Below, in pieces: positions 21,507 to 32,134 of a stretch of 64,000 nt of DNA. The position numbers were made by a program, and so were the translations under genes. This DNA comes from Lasiosphaeria ovina (Eukaryota; Ascomycota; Sordariomycetes; Sordariales; Lasiosphaeriaceae). The DNA lies in contig JAULSN010000004.1 in the NCBI GenBank assembly GCA_033439765.1, positions 4,474,001-4,538,000 of the forward strand, given 5' to 3'. How positions within the stretch are numbered: the stretch's first letter is position 1; every line of letters starts with the position of its first letter. The notes below the pieces were generated by a model, which did no database searches, was not told the origin of the DNA, and was given only the letters and a program-made list of their open reading frames with translations.

Positions 21507-23131
21507 ATGAGTTCCTGTAAGTCCACTCCCCGACGCGGCGCGTGCGTCTCGGCCGCAAAGCTACTTCCCAGTCGTCGACTCTCATGCTCGAGCTCCCATC
21601 CGTTCCAGCTCCATCCATTGCGCAAGCCCGCTGATTGATTGGCGTCGACGATGCAGTACGATTTCTTGACCTCGTCAAGCCCTTCGTGCCGTTCCTCCCC
21701 GAGGTTCAGCAACCGGAGACCAAGATCCCCTTCAACCAAAAGTTGATGTGGACCGGCTTGACGCTTTTGATCTTCCTGGTCATGAGCCAGATGCCGCTCT
21801 ATGGCATCGTTTCTTCCGACACGTCCGACCCGCTATACTGGCTGCGCATGATGATGGCTAGCAACAGGGGAACGCTGATGGAGCTGGGTATCACTCCCAT
21901 TATTTCCTCTGGCATGGTCTTCCAGCTCCTCGCTGGCACCCACATGATCGACGTCAACCTTGACCTCAAGTCGGACCGCGAGCTCTACCAGACTGCCCAG
22001 AAGCTGTTCGCCCTCATCCTCTCTGTTGGAACCGCTACCGTATACGTGTTCACTGGCCTCTACGGCCCCCCGAGCGACCTCGGTGCCGGCATCGTCTTCC
22101 TCCTCATCCTCCAATTGGTTGTCGCTGGCATGATTGTCATTCTCCTCGATGAACTCCTCCAGAAGGGGTATGGCCTGGGCAGCGGCATCTCGCTCTTCAT
22201 TGCCACCAACATCTGCGAGTCTATTATGTGGAAGGCTTTCTCGCCGACCTCTATCAACACTGGCCGCGGCCCCGAGTACGAGGGTGCCGTCATTGCTCTG
22301 TTCCATCTTTTGATGACTTGGGACAACAAGCAGAGGGCTTTGCAGGAGGCTTTCTACAGACAGAACCTGCCCAACATCATGAACCTTCTGGCTACTCTTC
22401 TCGTCTTTGCCGCCGTTATCTATCTTCAGGGATTCCGCGTCGAGATCCCGGTCAAGTCGTCGCGCCAGCGTGGTGCGCGTGGCTCGTACCCGGTCCGCCT
22501 GTTCTACACCTCCAACATGCCCATCATGCTGCAGTCCGCCCTTTCGTCCAACATCTTCCTGATCAGCCAGATGCTCTACTCTCGCTTCTCCGAGAATCTC
22601 CTGGTTCGTCTCTTCGGTGTCTGGGAGGCCAAGGATGGCTCTTCGCAGCTGTCGGCCGTTTCCGGCCTCGTCTACTATATGTCCCCGCCGCTCAACTTCA
22701 AGGACGCTCTGCTGGACCCCATCCACACTGCCGTCTACATCGCCTACATGCTCACCGCCTGCGCCGTGTTCTCCAAGACGTGGATTGAGGTGTCTGGCTC
22801 GAGCCCCCGCGATGTCGCCAAGCAGCTGAAGGACCAAGGTCTCGTCATGGCTGGCCATCGCGACCAGAGCATGTACAAGGAGCTAAAGCGCATCATTCCC
22901 ACTGCGGCTGCCTTTGGCGGCGCCTGCATTGGAGCCCTCTCGGTTGCGAGCGATCTCATGGGCGCCCTCGGCTCCGGCACCGGAACTCTCCTTGCTGTCA
23001 CGTAAGTGGCCCCGCGAAATTGAACTTGACAGGCCTATTGCTAACAGTAAACTAGAATCATTTACGGCTACTTCGAAATTGCTGCCAAGGAGGGTGACCT
23101 GTCGGGCATGAAGGGCATGATCATGGGCTAG
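21507..23131 (+). CDS. SEC61: Sec61 alpha, pore subunit of the ER protein translocon
   Basis: Exons are 21507..21516, 21657..23001 and 23056..23131, giving 476 residues, the standard length. Exon 1 is only 10 nt (ATG AGT TCC T, donor GTAAGT). The splice gives [21 protein letters not shown], which matches the conserved Sec61 N-terminus. The last exon supplies [21 protein letters not shown] after GTLLAVT. Ten transmembrane segments are visible. The plug region follows MSQMPLYGI, and [23 protein letters not shown] is the long cytosolic loop with the basic ribosome-contact residues. The protein forms the channel for secretory and membrane proteins in the ER membrane together with Sec61 beta and gamma. 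High similarity throughout and strong codon bias fit a highly expressed housekeeping gene. The upstream promoter is shared with the minus-strand MOD5-type gene. Confidence 0.96.
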
Positions 23132-23647
23132 ACGTGGTTCGAAGTCGGCCTAAAATTGTCCTTTTGTTATCGATGTAGCTTAGTTACCGCTGCAAGATAC
23201 GCTTTGTTTGAGTAATCTCACAGGTTACCTAATTTATTCGCTATGTTATTTTTATTTGGCGGTAATGGCCTGAGGAGTCGAGCGGGCTACCATGTATTTT
23301 AGCACCTAGCAAAAAAGGCTATAAAGGGAGGGCATCCTAAAAGCGGGTAAGGTTTATGCATCACGGTGGTCTGTTATTAGTCAACTTGTCAGATCTCAAT
23401 GAATCATATGGCTCAAGAGACCGAGGGCATCTTTCCCCCTTTCGCCCTTCCGGAATAGGTAATCCGGTTTCTTCTCAAGGCAAACGGCGACTAGAGAGAT
23501 GCGTTACACACGACCATTTCCGCGTCCTCGTGGTCTCCGTGTGCTAAATATCAAGTTGAACATTCCTTAGCACAGTTTTCGTCTTACTTTGAGCCGGGGT
23601 AATTTCATCCCATGATCGGTAGTTCTAGATCTTGCGTACCGCAGATT
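23132..23647. other. 3' flank of Sec61 alpha, no gene seen
   Basis: This AT-richer stretch of 516 bp lies between the Sec61 stop and the inverted-repeat element. It should hold the 3' UTR. No open frame or repeat of note is present. Confidence 0.5.
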
Positions 23648-23740
23648 AGTCTATTCGTACGGTAGGAAGCGTCTATTTGTACGGTAGGATACAAAAAGTG
23701 ACATACGCGCTGGGACCAGCCCAGCCAAAATCCACTTTTC
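23648..23740 (+). repeat. left terminal inverted repeat
   Basis: The repeat starts AGTCTATTCGTACGG. It contains two tandem copies of the GTCTATT-GTACGGTAGGA unit (at 23649 and 23671), then an A-tract, GTGACATACGCGC and, after a short gap, AGCCCAGCCAAAATCC. Its inverse is at the right end of the element. The inner limit is approximate because the match fades through small indels. Confidence 0.82.
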
Positions 23741-23997
23741 GCACTAAAAAAGCGCTAATGCCTGGGACGGTGCCAACGCAACCAACTTCGGATCAATTAG
23801 CCACATACGCAGTCGCACCACAGTTACACCACAACCACGTCGCCGTCGCCAACGTCAACATACTTCCAAATACGGTAATTGACACTCAGGGCCGTAGAAT
23901 TCGCTCAAATCGTTCATTTCTGCAATAAAATACGAAGCTGCCCACGTTGTTGTTGCTTACATAACATGCCCCAAAATGTAATAAAAACCTGCCCTGC

Positions 23998-24369
23998 CTA
24001 GGCACCCTCAAGATCGCTGCTTTGTTGCGCTTCAAAGGCTGCAGCCAAGGCCCTCGTAGTACGACGGGCTGTTGCACCACGTGTGGAAGCTTTGACAATG
24101 CCTCCTCGGGCCCTGCGCGCCCTAGGCGTTGAAGCCTGCGTGCCAGATGAAGCCTCAGTAAGTGATGCCCCTGACGATGCCCGTGGTGTTGATGTTGCCT
24201 TTGCAACACGGCCGCCCCAGCTGCCAGGGCCGCCCCAGCTGCCAGAGCCTCCCTTTGTTGCCCGGGCTCCCTGCGCCTTACCACCTCGGCCGCCGCGGCC
24301 GCCGCGAGCAGGCGGGGGGACTGTGAGGCCATTCACAGTTTGTAGTGCCTGCGCAGGAGGATTTTCCAT
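23998..24369 (-). CDS. Gly/Arg/Ala-rich ORF inside the inverted-repeat element, doubtful coding
   Basis: The frame has 123 codons, with an ATG in good context (CACCATGG). The N-terminal half is rich in RGG-like and GGxGSWGG repeats, including two PGSWGG/SGSWGG copies encoded by a short tandem duplication (24216-24253). The C-terminal half is Ala/Ser/Arg/Thr-rich. RGG-like composition can indicate nucleic-acid binding, so this could be the remaining 5' exon of a transposon-encoded protein. It could equally be a GC-rich chance frame. No catalytic motif is present. Confidence 0.25.
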   Translation of the reverse strand: MENPPAQALQTVNGLTVPPPARGGRGGRGGKAQGARATKGGSGSWGGPGSWGGRVAKATSTPRASSGASLTEASSGTQASTPRARRARGGIVKASTRGATARRTTRALAAAFEAQQSSDLEGA

Positions 24370-24739
24370 GGTGTTTTGTTGGTCCCTGTTGGCCCTGTTG
24401 TCTTCCTATTGTAGGTTGACACCCTCCCACTGTGAGGGTTGACGGCGAATGGAAGGCTGCAGACCTGACTCACGGCCGGTAGACGTAGGCGCCGGCGTCG
24501 GTGTTAGTGCCGTAGAAATCGGGACTGTTGACCGGGGTGCCCGAGGGTCGGGAGCAATAGCGACAGAGCCTCGGGTCTTCCTCGGAGCCGTGTAACACGG
24601 TCAAACTCCTGATATTGTAGATAGAGGTCTTCGTTAGTAATAGACCTACCCAACCACTAGTATGGGTGGAAGTCTGGCTTCACGAGCCTCAAATTACCCT
24701 CATTCATTCTACGCAGAAGCTCGTGACTACAAGGAATGC

Positions 24740-24833
24740 CCTCAATTGTAGGTAAAAGTTGGCCTATGGGGCCCGGGCGCGGGGCGCAGGCGGTGGATTT
24801 GGCGATGGCCTCAATTGCAGGTAAAAATTGGCC
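24740..24833. repeat. 25-bp direct repeat pair inside the element
   Basis: CTCAATTG[T/C]AGGTAAAA[G/A]TTGG occurs at 24740-24764 and again at 24809-24833. Each copy is followed by a CCCGGGC, GC-rich segment, so the duplicated unit is about 69 bp. The two differences between copies are both transitions. Confidence 0.8.
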
Positions 24834-24926
24834 CGGGCACAGGGTGCCGGGCGCAGAGTGCCGGGCAGGCCATCTGAAGAAGCGATCAATCCATCAAGTT
24901 AGGCTTTTTAAGGTGTAAAAATCTGA

Positions 24927-25019
24927 ATTTGGCTGGGCTAGTGGCTTGCCGCCTTGGCGCGCATGTCACTTTTTTGTATCCTACCGTACAAATAGACCTT
25001 CCTACCGTACGAATAGACT
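24927..25019 (-). repeat. right terminal inverted repeat
   Basis: Read on the minus strand from 25019, this matches the left end: AGTCTATTCGTACGG, the second GTCTATTTGTACGG copy, GGATAC, an A-tract one base longer than on the left, GTGACATGCGCGC, then AGCCCAGCCAAATTC. It proves that the two ends are a pair. Confidence 0.82.
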
Positions 25020-26810
25020 GTCTCTTAAGCATAACGTGAAGGCAGAGTAGGTTCTTATTATCTGATAATATAAGTAAATACGCCATCAATAGCCCAACCA
25101 ACTCAACGCTCGGAGAACGAGGCGTGCAGCGTAATGATCACGCTCCCCTCTAACCATCCACTCAAATGCCGTGGGCATTAAAGGGTTTCGGAAGCGTCGT
25201 GTGATACTCTCTATATGCAGTGTAATGTTACTGGGTGCGGGTTCCTACGCATCGAAGTAGCCCAATTGCATCCAACTTTATACGTAGATACGGGGTGACT
25301 CACTGTGCATCTTGACTTGCCGCTTTTCACAACGGCTTTTGTGGTGAGGGGGCACAATTGATCCATGTCGTCGGTAACCGCCTGGGCTGGACCCTACCCG
25401 CTTCCCTTTTCCTACTAGACTATATAGTATTGCATAGCGAGTCCGCCAAAAGTCAAGCACGTTATCCGGCGCCCGCAGCAAGGTATGTATGAATGAGGAA
25501 GGTCGGCAGGGCACCCTATAACAATCAGAGCTTAGTAATTGCGTGCGACGAAGCGAAGCTCCACAGCTTCTGCAGTCTGCAGTCTGCAGCTGTCGTGCAC
25601 TGCGACCAGCCTGCTTTGCTCTCACCAATTGGTGCAGAGTTATGGGAAACAGCAGGTTGCTGTTTGCTCCCGACAGCAGTGAAACAAACCGTTGGGAATG
25701 GTGGGAGAGTAGCACGGCCAACGGGGCCAATGCGGCCAGCCTCAATCTCCAACCTGAGCCAGGAGGCCGTGTCCACTCCTTTGGGCAGTTGCAGCCGCGG
25801 ATCTGACATCATTGATGATGGCTGGGAGAACCGGAACAGAACGTGGCTTCCCCACCTTTTGAAGTCTCACAAAAAAGAAGAAAAAATACGGTTGCAGAAG
25901 AGCGGGGACAGGGGTTCGACGACGCAATTGCATTCGCCCATGCCACCTGCTCAATCTGAAAGCCACCACGCCACGAGGAAAACCGCCCTCCAGTTCGCCA
26001 CAAATATCCCCGGCAAAATATAAATCATTCGGGGCATCGCAGATAAGAGTGATCAACCTAGGAAAGAGTGACTAAGAAGACGACTAGGAATCGCAGCAGA
26101 GGCCGCTGAAACCCTCGTATCCTCCACAGGCCTTTGCGCAGGAGCGGCGACCTGCTAGCTGGCTACTTCTTTGGCCGAGACACCGCCTGGGCTGTATGAC
26201 CTTTCGAGGTACCCAGGCCAGTGCAAGTGGTCAACAAGACGGCCCCGAGCATTGGTTATCAGTTTCAAAGTCTTCTGCCGCGCTTCTGATAAGCGCAGGT
26301 TCCCTCGTTCGGGCCGTGTGCAGGTCCTATTTTCGGGGCGGTCTCTGATTGTTGGACTGCAGGTGGTTGCCCCGCCTTTAACCAGCCGGTGAGCCAGGCT
26401 GGGTAGGCCGCGTTAGGCGGGCGGGGGAGCATAGGCCAGGGCCAAGGTCCAAGTTCAGTATTGACAATTCCGTGTAAAAGTGCAGTTTGCGGCCGGGCAA
26501 GAGCGAGCCCCACCGTCCCCGCCAGTGTGTATGTACACTAGAAACCCGGCCCAAAAGCAAAGGGCCGCCGAGGCGCTTCGTTCTCCAGAGAGAAGGGAAA
26601 AATCGGTTCTCTTCCCCGTTTTCCACAACTCGTCGGTCTTGCCATAAAGTTCGCGTCTCCCACCCCCCCGCTGTTGCCGCGAGGCATTCTTGAGGCTTTG
26701 CATGTGTCTCATCTGATCTGAGTCACCATTGCTTCCACGCAGCACCCACCGATTTACATTGCTTCTTCCGCGCGCCCTCGCGCCCCACGATCTAGCAAGA
26801 CGCGGGCAAC
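25020..26810. other. intergenic region upstream of the ABC transporter
   Basis: This region of 1.8 kb has no supported gene. The frames at 25278-25745 (-) and 25493-26023 (+) overlap in antisense and have no family features. A short CTGCAGT repeat lies at 25569-25590. The last few hundred bases should contain the promoter and 5' UTR of the ABC gene starting at 26811. Confidence 0.5.
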
Positions 26811-29800
26811 ATGGGGCTCGGCTCCTGCGCATGGCCAATATGGCAAACAGACGACTTCACTCGCTGTTTTATCCATGAGTACGATGTCTGCCATGTTCAG
26901 TTCTTTGGGGGCGTTTTGGAGCTTCGCAATGATTGCCCTCATACGCCGCCTTTATTCCCGTTGTCGCATCCGCTTCCCGAGTAACGCATGTCTTGCACAA
27001 TGTCTAACCATGCTTCTACAACAGTTACCTCTTGGTCATTCTGCCATTGGCTGTGATAAGTCTATCGTCCCTCCTGCTCGCCGCCCAGGATATCCAGCGC
27101 GCCGTCAAGCAAAAACGCAATGCCCGCGGTTACGAGCAAATTGCTGAGAGCGAGCCTCCGATATCGCCCCACTCCCACACGGACCTCCCACCCGACGAGG
27201 ACGCTATCGACGAAAGCGACGACGAAGGCCTCGTCTTGAACGGTGGCCGTCTCGCCCTCGTCAAGACGACCACAAGGGGCTCGATTGTACAAGCCGACTC
27301 TCCCCCGGCACAGACGCTGTCTGTCGTTGTCGAGGTTCTCGCCATTGCGGGGCTCGTCGCAATCCATGTCATTGCGGTTGTGACTGGAGCTTTTGGCCGG
27401 AATCGCGGCAGCGCTGCTGCTGCTGGCTTGACCGTCTGGGTCTACGTCTTGATCCTCGCCTTGCTCCGGCTCTTCTTGGGCAACACGCAATGGCGCGTAC
27501 CGCGGATATGGAACCACACAGCCGCCATCTACAGCCTGCAGTGGATCTTCTATCTAATTGTCTTCCGATCAGTCATCGTGCACCCCATCCGCTGGCTTTC
27601 CGAGATTCTGGTCATGGTTGAGTTCGCTCTGACGACCCTGCTCTTTGGTCTGGCTATCTCTACCCGTAAAGGGAACAAGACGGTCATCCTTGAGTGGGAG
27701 GATGGCCTAAAGCCCGGGCGCGAGAACCTGGCGTCGCTCTTTTCGCACTACACTTTCTCATGGGTCGACACAATCATCTGGGAGGGCTGGAAAGAGCCCC
27801 TGGATATCAAGAGAGTCTGGAACCTGGTCCCCAAGGACAAGGCCGCCACCGTCTTGGCTAACTACCGCCAATTCAAAAAGACGACGGTGTTGTCCATTCA
27901 CCTGCTGAAATACTTCAAGGGCATGCTGATTTCACAGGCTATTTGGGGCATCCTATCCGGCGTTACCACTTTCTTGCCAACGCTCTTGCTCAAGGCTATT
28001 TTGGAATATGTCGAGGATCCTTCGGTTGCCCCGAGAAATGTACTCTGGCTGTACATCATCCTCCTTCCAGTGTCTGACATCATTCGATCAGTCTGCGATG
28101 CCCGGGCACTCTGGATTGGTCGCAAGATTTGCATCAACATTCGAGCCATTCTAGTCGGCGAGATCTACGCGAAAGCCCTCCGGAGAAAGGCGTCCGCCGG
28201 CAAAGATACAACCCTTGGTAATGACAGCAAGACGGCCACAGACTCTCCGAAGAAGGGCATCCTCTCCAAGGTAAAGCGCGCATTAGGCTTCCGACAAGAT
28301 GACAAGAAGGCGGACGCCCAAGCAGCCGAGAGCGGAGAAGCTGGCGCAGCAAAAGACGCAGACGGCAAGGCGGACAGCTCCGACGAGCAAGTCAACATGG
28401 GCACCATCATCAACCTAATGTCCGTCGACAGTTTCAAAGTCTCGGAAGTGACTTCGTACCTGCATTTTCTTGTTGCATCGGCCCCCGCGCAGCTTCTTGT
28501 CTCTGTCATTCTCCTCTACAATGTCATGGGGTTGAGCGCCATTCCTGGCTTCATTGTCATGGCGTTGCTGCTGCCAATCAACATTGCTTTTGGAAAGGGG
28601 TTCAACTCGACACAAAAGACAATCATGGGTGCAACCGACAAGCGTATCCATACTACCAACGAGATTCTGCAAAACATCCGGATTATCAAGTACTTCGCCT
28701 GGGAGCATCGGTTTGCCAAAATCGTGGATGAGAAGAGAAAAGCGGAACTGAAAGCTCTGCGGGCCAGATTCATGCTGTGGGCTGCTGCCGTCGCTGTCTG
28801 GAACACCGTTCCTATCCTGATCACGTTCTTCTCCTTCTTTGTCTACACTGTCATTGAAGGCAAGCCTCTATACCCGTCTGTTGCATTCACCGCCATTTCG
28901 CTCTTCATGCTCCTTCGGTATCCTTTGGACCAGCTGGGCGACATGATTGCGCACGTACAGGAGTCTAGCGTGTCTATCGACCGTATTGAGGAATTCCTCG
29001 CGGAGGAGGAGACTGAAAAGTTTGAGCAGTTGGGAAGGGACAACATTGACGGAAACGGAAACCGGGTGATTGGGTTCCGGGATGCCACCTTCGTCTGGGG
29101 AAGCAAGTCGACAGTTGCCGAGGACGGAACCATGGCTTTCCGTCTCCTCGACCTCGACATCGACTTTAAGATTGGGAAGCTGAACGTCATCACTGGCCCG
29201 ACTGGGTCCGGAAAGACTTCAATGCTGATGGCTCTCCTCGGCGAGATGACGATTATGCAAGGCAAAGTTTATCTGCCCGGTGGCCGCAGCCGCGAGGAAG
29301 TTCGCCCAGACCCCGAGACCGAGCTTGCCGAGACCTGTGCCTACGTTGCCCAGCAAGCCTGGCTTGTCAATGCAAGCATCAAAGACAATATTATTTTCTC
29401 TGCCCCCTTGGACGAAGAAAGGTATCGGAACGTCATTGTTGCCTGCGCCTTGGAGCGTGACCTGGAGATACTCGACAACGGAGACGAGACACTGGTTGGT
29501 GAAAAGGGAATCACGCTCTCTGGAGGCCAAAAGCAACGCATTTCTCTCGCCCGAGCAGTTTACTCTAACTCTAAGCACCTGCTCCTGGACGATTGTCTCA
29601 GCGCCGTGGACTCGCACACTGCGCAGTGGATCTTCAGCAACTGCATCATGGGCCCCTTGATGCGCCACCGTACTTGCATTCTAGTGTCGCACAATATTCC
29701 GCTTTGTGTGCCGTCTTCGGACTATGTGGTTATGATGAATAACGGGCGCGTCACGGCTCAGGGTTCGGTTCCGGAGGTTGTTGCAGCAGGGAAACTTGGT

Positions 29801-32134
29801 GAAGAGCTTCTCCAAAAGTCGGCCTCCGGCTCGGCCCATGTCTCTCGTGTCCCTTCGCGCGTCCCTTCTAGTGTAGGAGAGGAAAGCGGGAACACGCTAG
29901 TCAACGAGGCAGATGCCAACGAGCAACAGACGAAAGCACAAACTGCCAAGAAGGAAGCCAAGAAGCAAGACGCAATGGAGGAGACCAAGGCAACTGGAGC
30001 CGTGAAGTGGCCCGTCATGAAGCTTTACCTACAAGCGATGGGCAGCTGGCGGTTCTGGGTGGTCGCCCTTCTCGTCTTTGGTGCGCAGCAGATGTTTGGT
30101 GTAGCTTCGAGCTTGTGGATTAAGGAATGGGCCAACCAGTACACAACCGAGGAGACGGCAAGCATCCCGTTCAACATGAACTCGCAAAGTTATTCCACCC
30201 AGAGCTTCTCCCCGACCTACTTTGCCCAAGTTTCTACCTACGGAAAGTCAAATAGCTCGTTCTCCGCCACTACCGCAGCATCAGAAGTCAATGTCACCTA
30301 TTATCTGGGCGTGCTGGCATTGATCGGCATTGCAGGCGCAGTATCGGCACTTGTTCGAGACCTGTGGATTTTCTTAGGTTCGGTATCCGCGTCCTGGAAA
30401 CTTCATAACCGGCTGATGAGCGCCGTGAGCGGAGCGAGGTTCAAGTTCTTTGATGTCACGCCTTTGGGACAGATGATGAACCGATTCAGCAAGGACCTGG
30501 AAGCTGTCGACCAAGAGGTGGCGCCCATCGCCATCGGCGTCATGAGCTGCGGTCTGGGAATTGTGGTGACCGTGGTCCTGATTGCATATATCACGCCTGG
30601 ATTCCTGATTGCTGGGGTCTTCATCACCTTGGCCTACGTCTTCCTGGCACAGTTCTACCTCCATGCGTCGCGGGATCTCAAGCGGTTAGAGTCGGTTGAG
30701 AGAAGCCCGCTGTTCCAGCAATTTGGGGAAACCCTCAGCGGCGTCACGACGATTCGCGCATATGGTGACGAGAGGCGCTTTATCCGCGACAATATAACCC
30801 GAATCAACACGCAGATTCGGCCATTTATCTACCTGTGGGCTGCCAACAGGTGGCTCGCATTCCGAACAGACCTCCTGGGCGACATGGTCGCTTTCTTCGC
30901 TGGAGTATTCGTCATTATCAGTCTGGACAAGATTGACGCGGGTTCTGCGGGTATCTCGTTAAGCTATGCGATCGGGTTTGCCGATAACATGCTGTGGCTG
31001 GTTCGTCTCTATGCCTTGAACGAGCAGAACATGAACTCTGTCGAGCGTATCAAGGAGTATCTGGATGTCGAGCAAGAGGCGGCGGCAATTGTCGAGGATA
31101 ATCGTCCTCCAGCGAACTGGCCCGCCCAGGGCTCAGTCGAATTTATCAACTACTCGACGCGCTATCGTGAGGGTCTGGATCCCGTTCTCCGCGGCCTGAC
31201 ATTCAAGATTGAGGCCCGGGAAAAGATCGGTATTGTCGGGCGGACAGGAGCCGGAAAGAGCTCGTTGGCGCTAGCTATTTTCCGAGCACTGGAAGCGACC
31301 GAGGGCAAGATCTTGATCGATGGTATTGACATTGGCCTTATTGGGCTTCGCGACTTGCGTGAGGCCATCACGATTGTGCCGCAGGACCCAACTCTGTTTA
31401 TGGGCACGATCCGGACAAACCTAGATCCATTCGACAGCTACACGGATGAACAGATATTCGCGGTCCTACGGCGCGTGCAGCTTATCGGCCCCGATGAGGT
31501 ACCGATAAGTAAAGGCGCAAACGCACCTCTCCTCCTTCAGGCTCCGGCACCTGCTACCGGTAGCGCCAGCGCAGAGCCTTCCCGTCCTGCTACTGCCACC
31601 AACAAGAACGTCTTCCTGGACCTCTCGTCGACAGTGACGGAGTCGGGAGGCAACCTTTCTCAGGGCCAGCGCCAGCTCTTGTGTCTTGCACGAGCCATGC
31701 TCAAGAACCCCGAAGTTTTGGTCATGGATGAGGCGACGGCGTCGATCGACTACGCCACCGACTCGGCGATTCAGGACACGATCCGGGAGCTCACCAGCAC
31801 GATCATTACAATCGCACATCGGCTGCAGACAATTGTCGACTATGACAAGGTCCTGGTTCTTGACAAGGGCCAGATCGTCGAGTATGGGCACCCGTGGGAG
31901 CTGATTACGAAGACGGACGGCTCCTTCAGAGGAATGTGCGAGACGAGTGGGGAGTACGATATATTGCTAAAGGCTGCCAAGAAGGCCTTCAAGTCAAAGC
32001 AGCTGGTAGATGTCGACGGTGAAGGCGAAACGGCGGGCGCGAGCAGCAGCTCTGCAGGCGGCTCACAGGCCGGAAACGACGGTGAAGAGTCTCAGCAAAG
32101 CACATTGGTGGGTGAGTCCCAAAAGAACACGTAG
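26811..32134 (+). CDS. ABCC (MRP) subfamily full transporter, YBT1/bile-pigment type, vacuolar (predicted)
   Basis: Predicted exons are 26811..26878 and 27025..32134, giving 1725 residues. The large frame has no ATG at its start. Exon 1 begins MGLGSCAWPIWQTDDFTRCF and joins through donor GTACGA and acceptor ACAACAG to give IHDYLLVILPLAV, the usual start of this fungal subfamily. The order is an N-terminal membrane domain (TMD0), TMD1, NBD1, TMD2 and NBD2. NBD1 has Walker A GPTGSGKTS (about residue 745), signature LSGGQKQR (about 853) and Walker B LLLDDCLSAVD; the Asp in place of the catalytic Glu is typical of ABCC NBD1. NBD2 has Walker A GRTGAGKSS (about 1427), signature LSQGQRQL and VLVMDEATASID. 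NBD2 carries an Ala/Pro-rich insertion of about 40 residues before its signature, and another charged insertion lies in TMD1 (about 430-475). Family members move glutathione conjugates, bile acids or metals into the vacuole; the substrate is not deducible. Confidence 0.92.

Larger units (their letters stand above)
23648..25019. mobile_element. 1.37-kb element with long terminal inverted repeats (probable non-autonomous DNA transposon)
   Basis: The two ends are inverted copies of one another. The left end begins AGTCTATTCGTACGGTAGG at 23648, and the right end finishes with its reverse complement at 25019. The match continues for about 65 bp with only a few differences and one-base indels, through a GGATACAAAAA-GTGACAT block. 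It resumes after a small gap at GCCCAGCCAAA, so the repeats are about 90-100 bp. Each repeat contains two tandem copies of a roughly 20-bp unit (GTCTATT[C/T]GTACGGTAGGA). The interior has a 25-bp direct repeat (24740 and 24809) and one Gly/Arg-rich minus-strand frame, but no DDE transposase motif that I can see. I could not identify a clear target-site duplication: the flanks are GCAGATT and GTCTCTT. The superfamily is unassigned. Confidence 0.8.

Noticed and set aside
21833..22858. 341-codon frame antisense to Sec61 alpha
   Set aside because: Shadow of a strongly codon-biased gene; the sense protein is unambiguous.
25278..26023. Antisense-overlapping frames of 155 and 176 codons
   Set aside because: Mutually antisense, low complexity and without family features.
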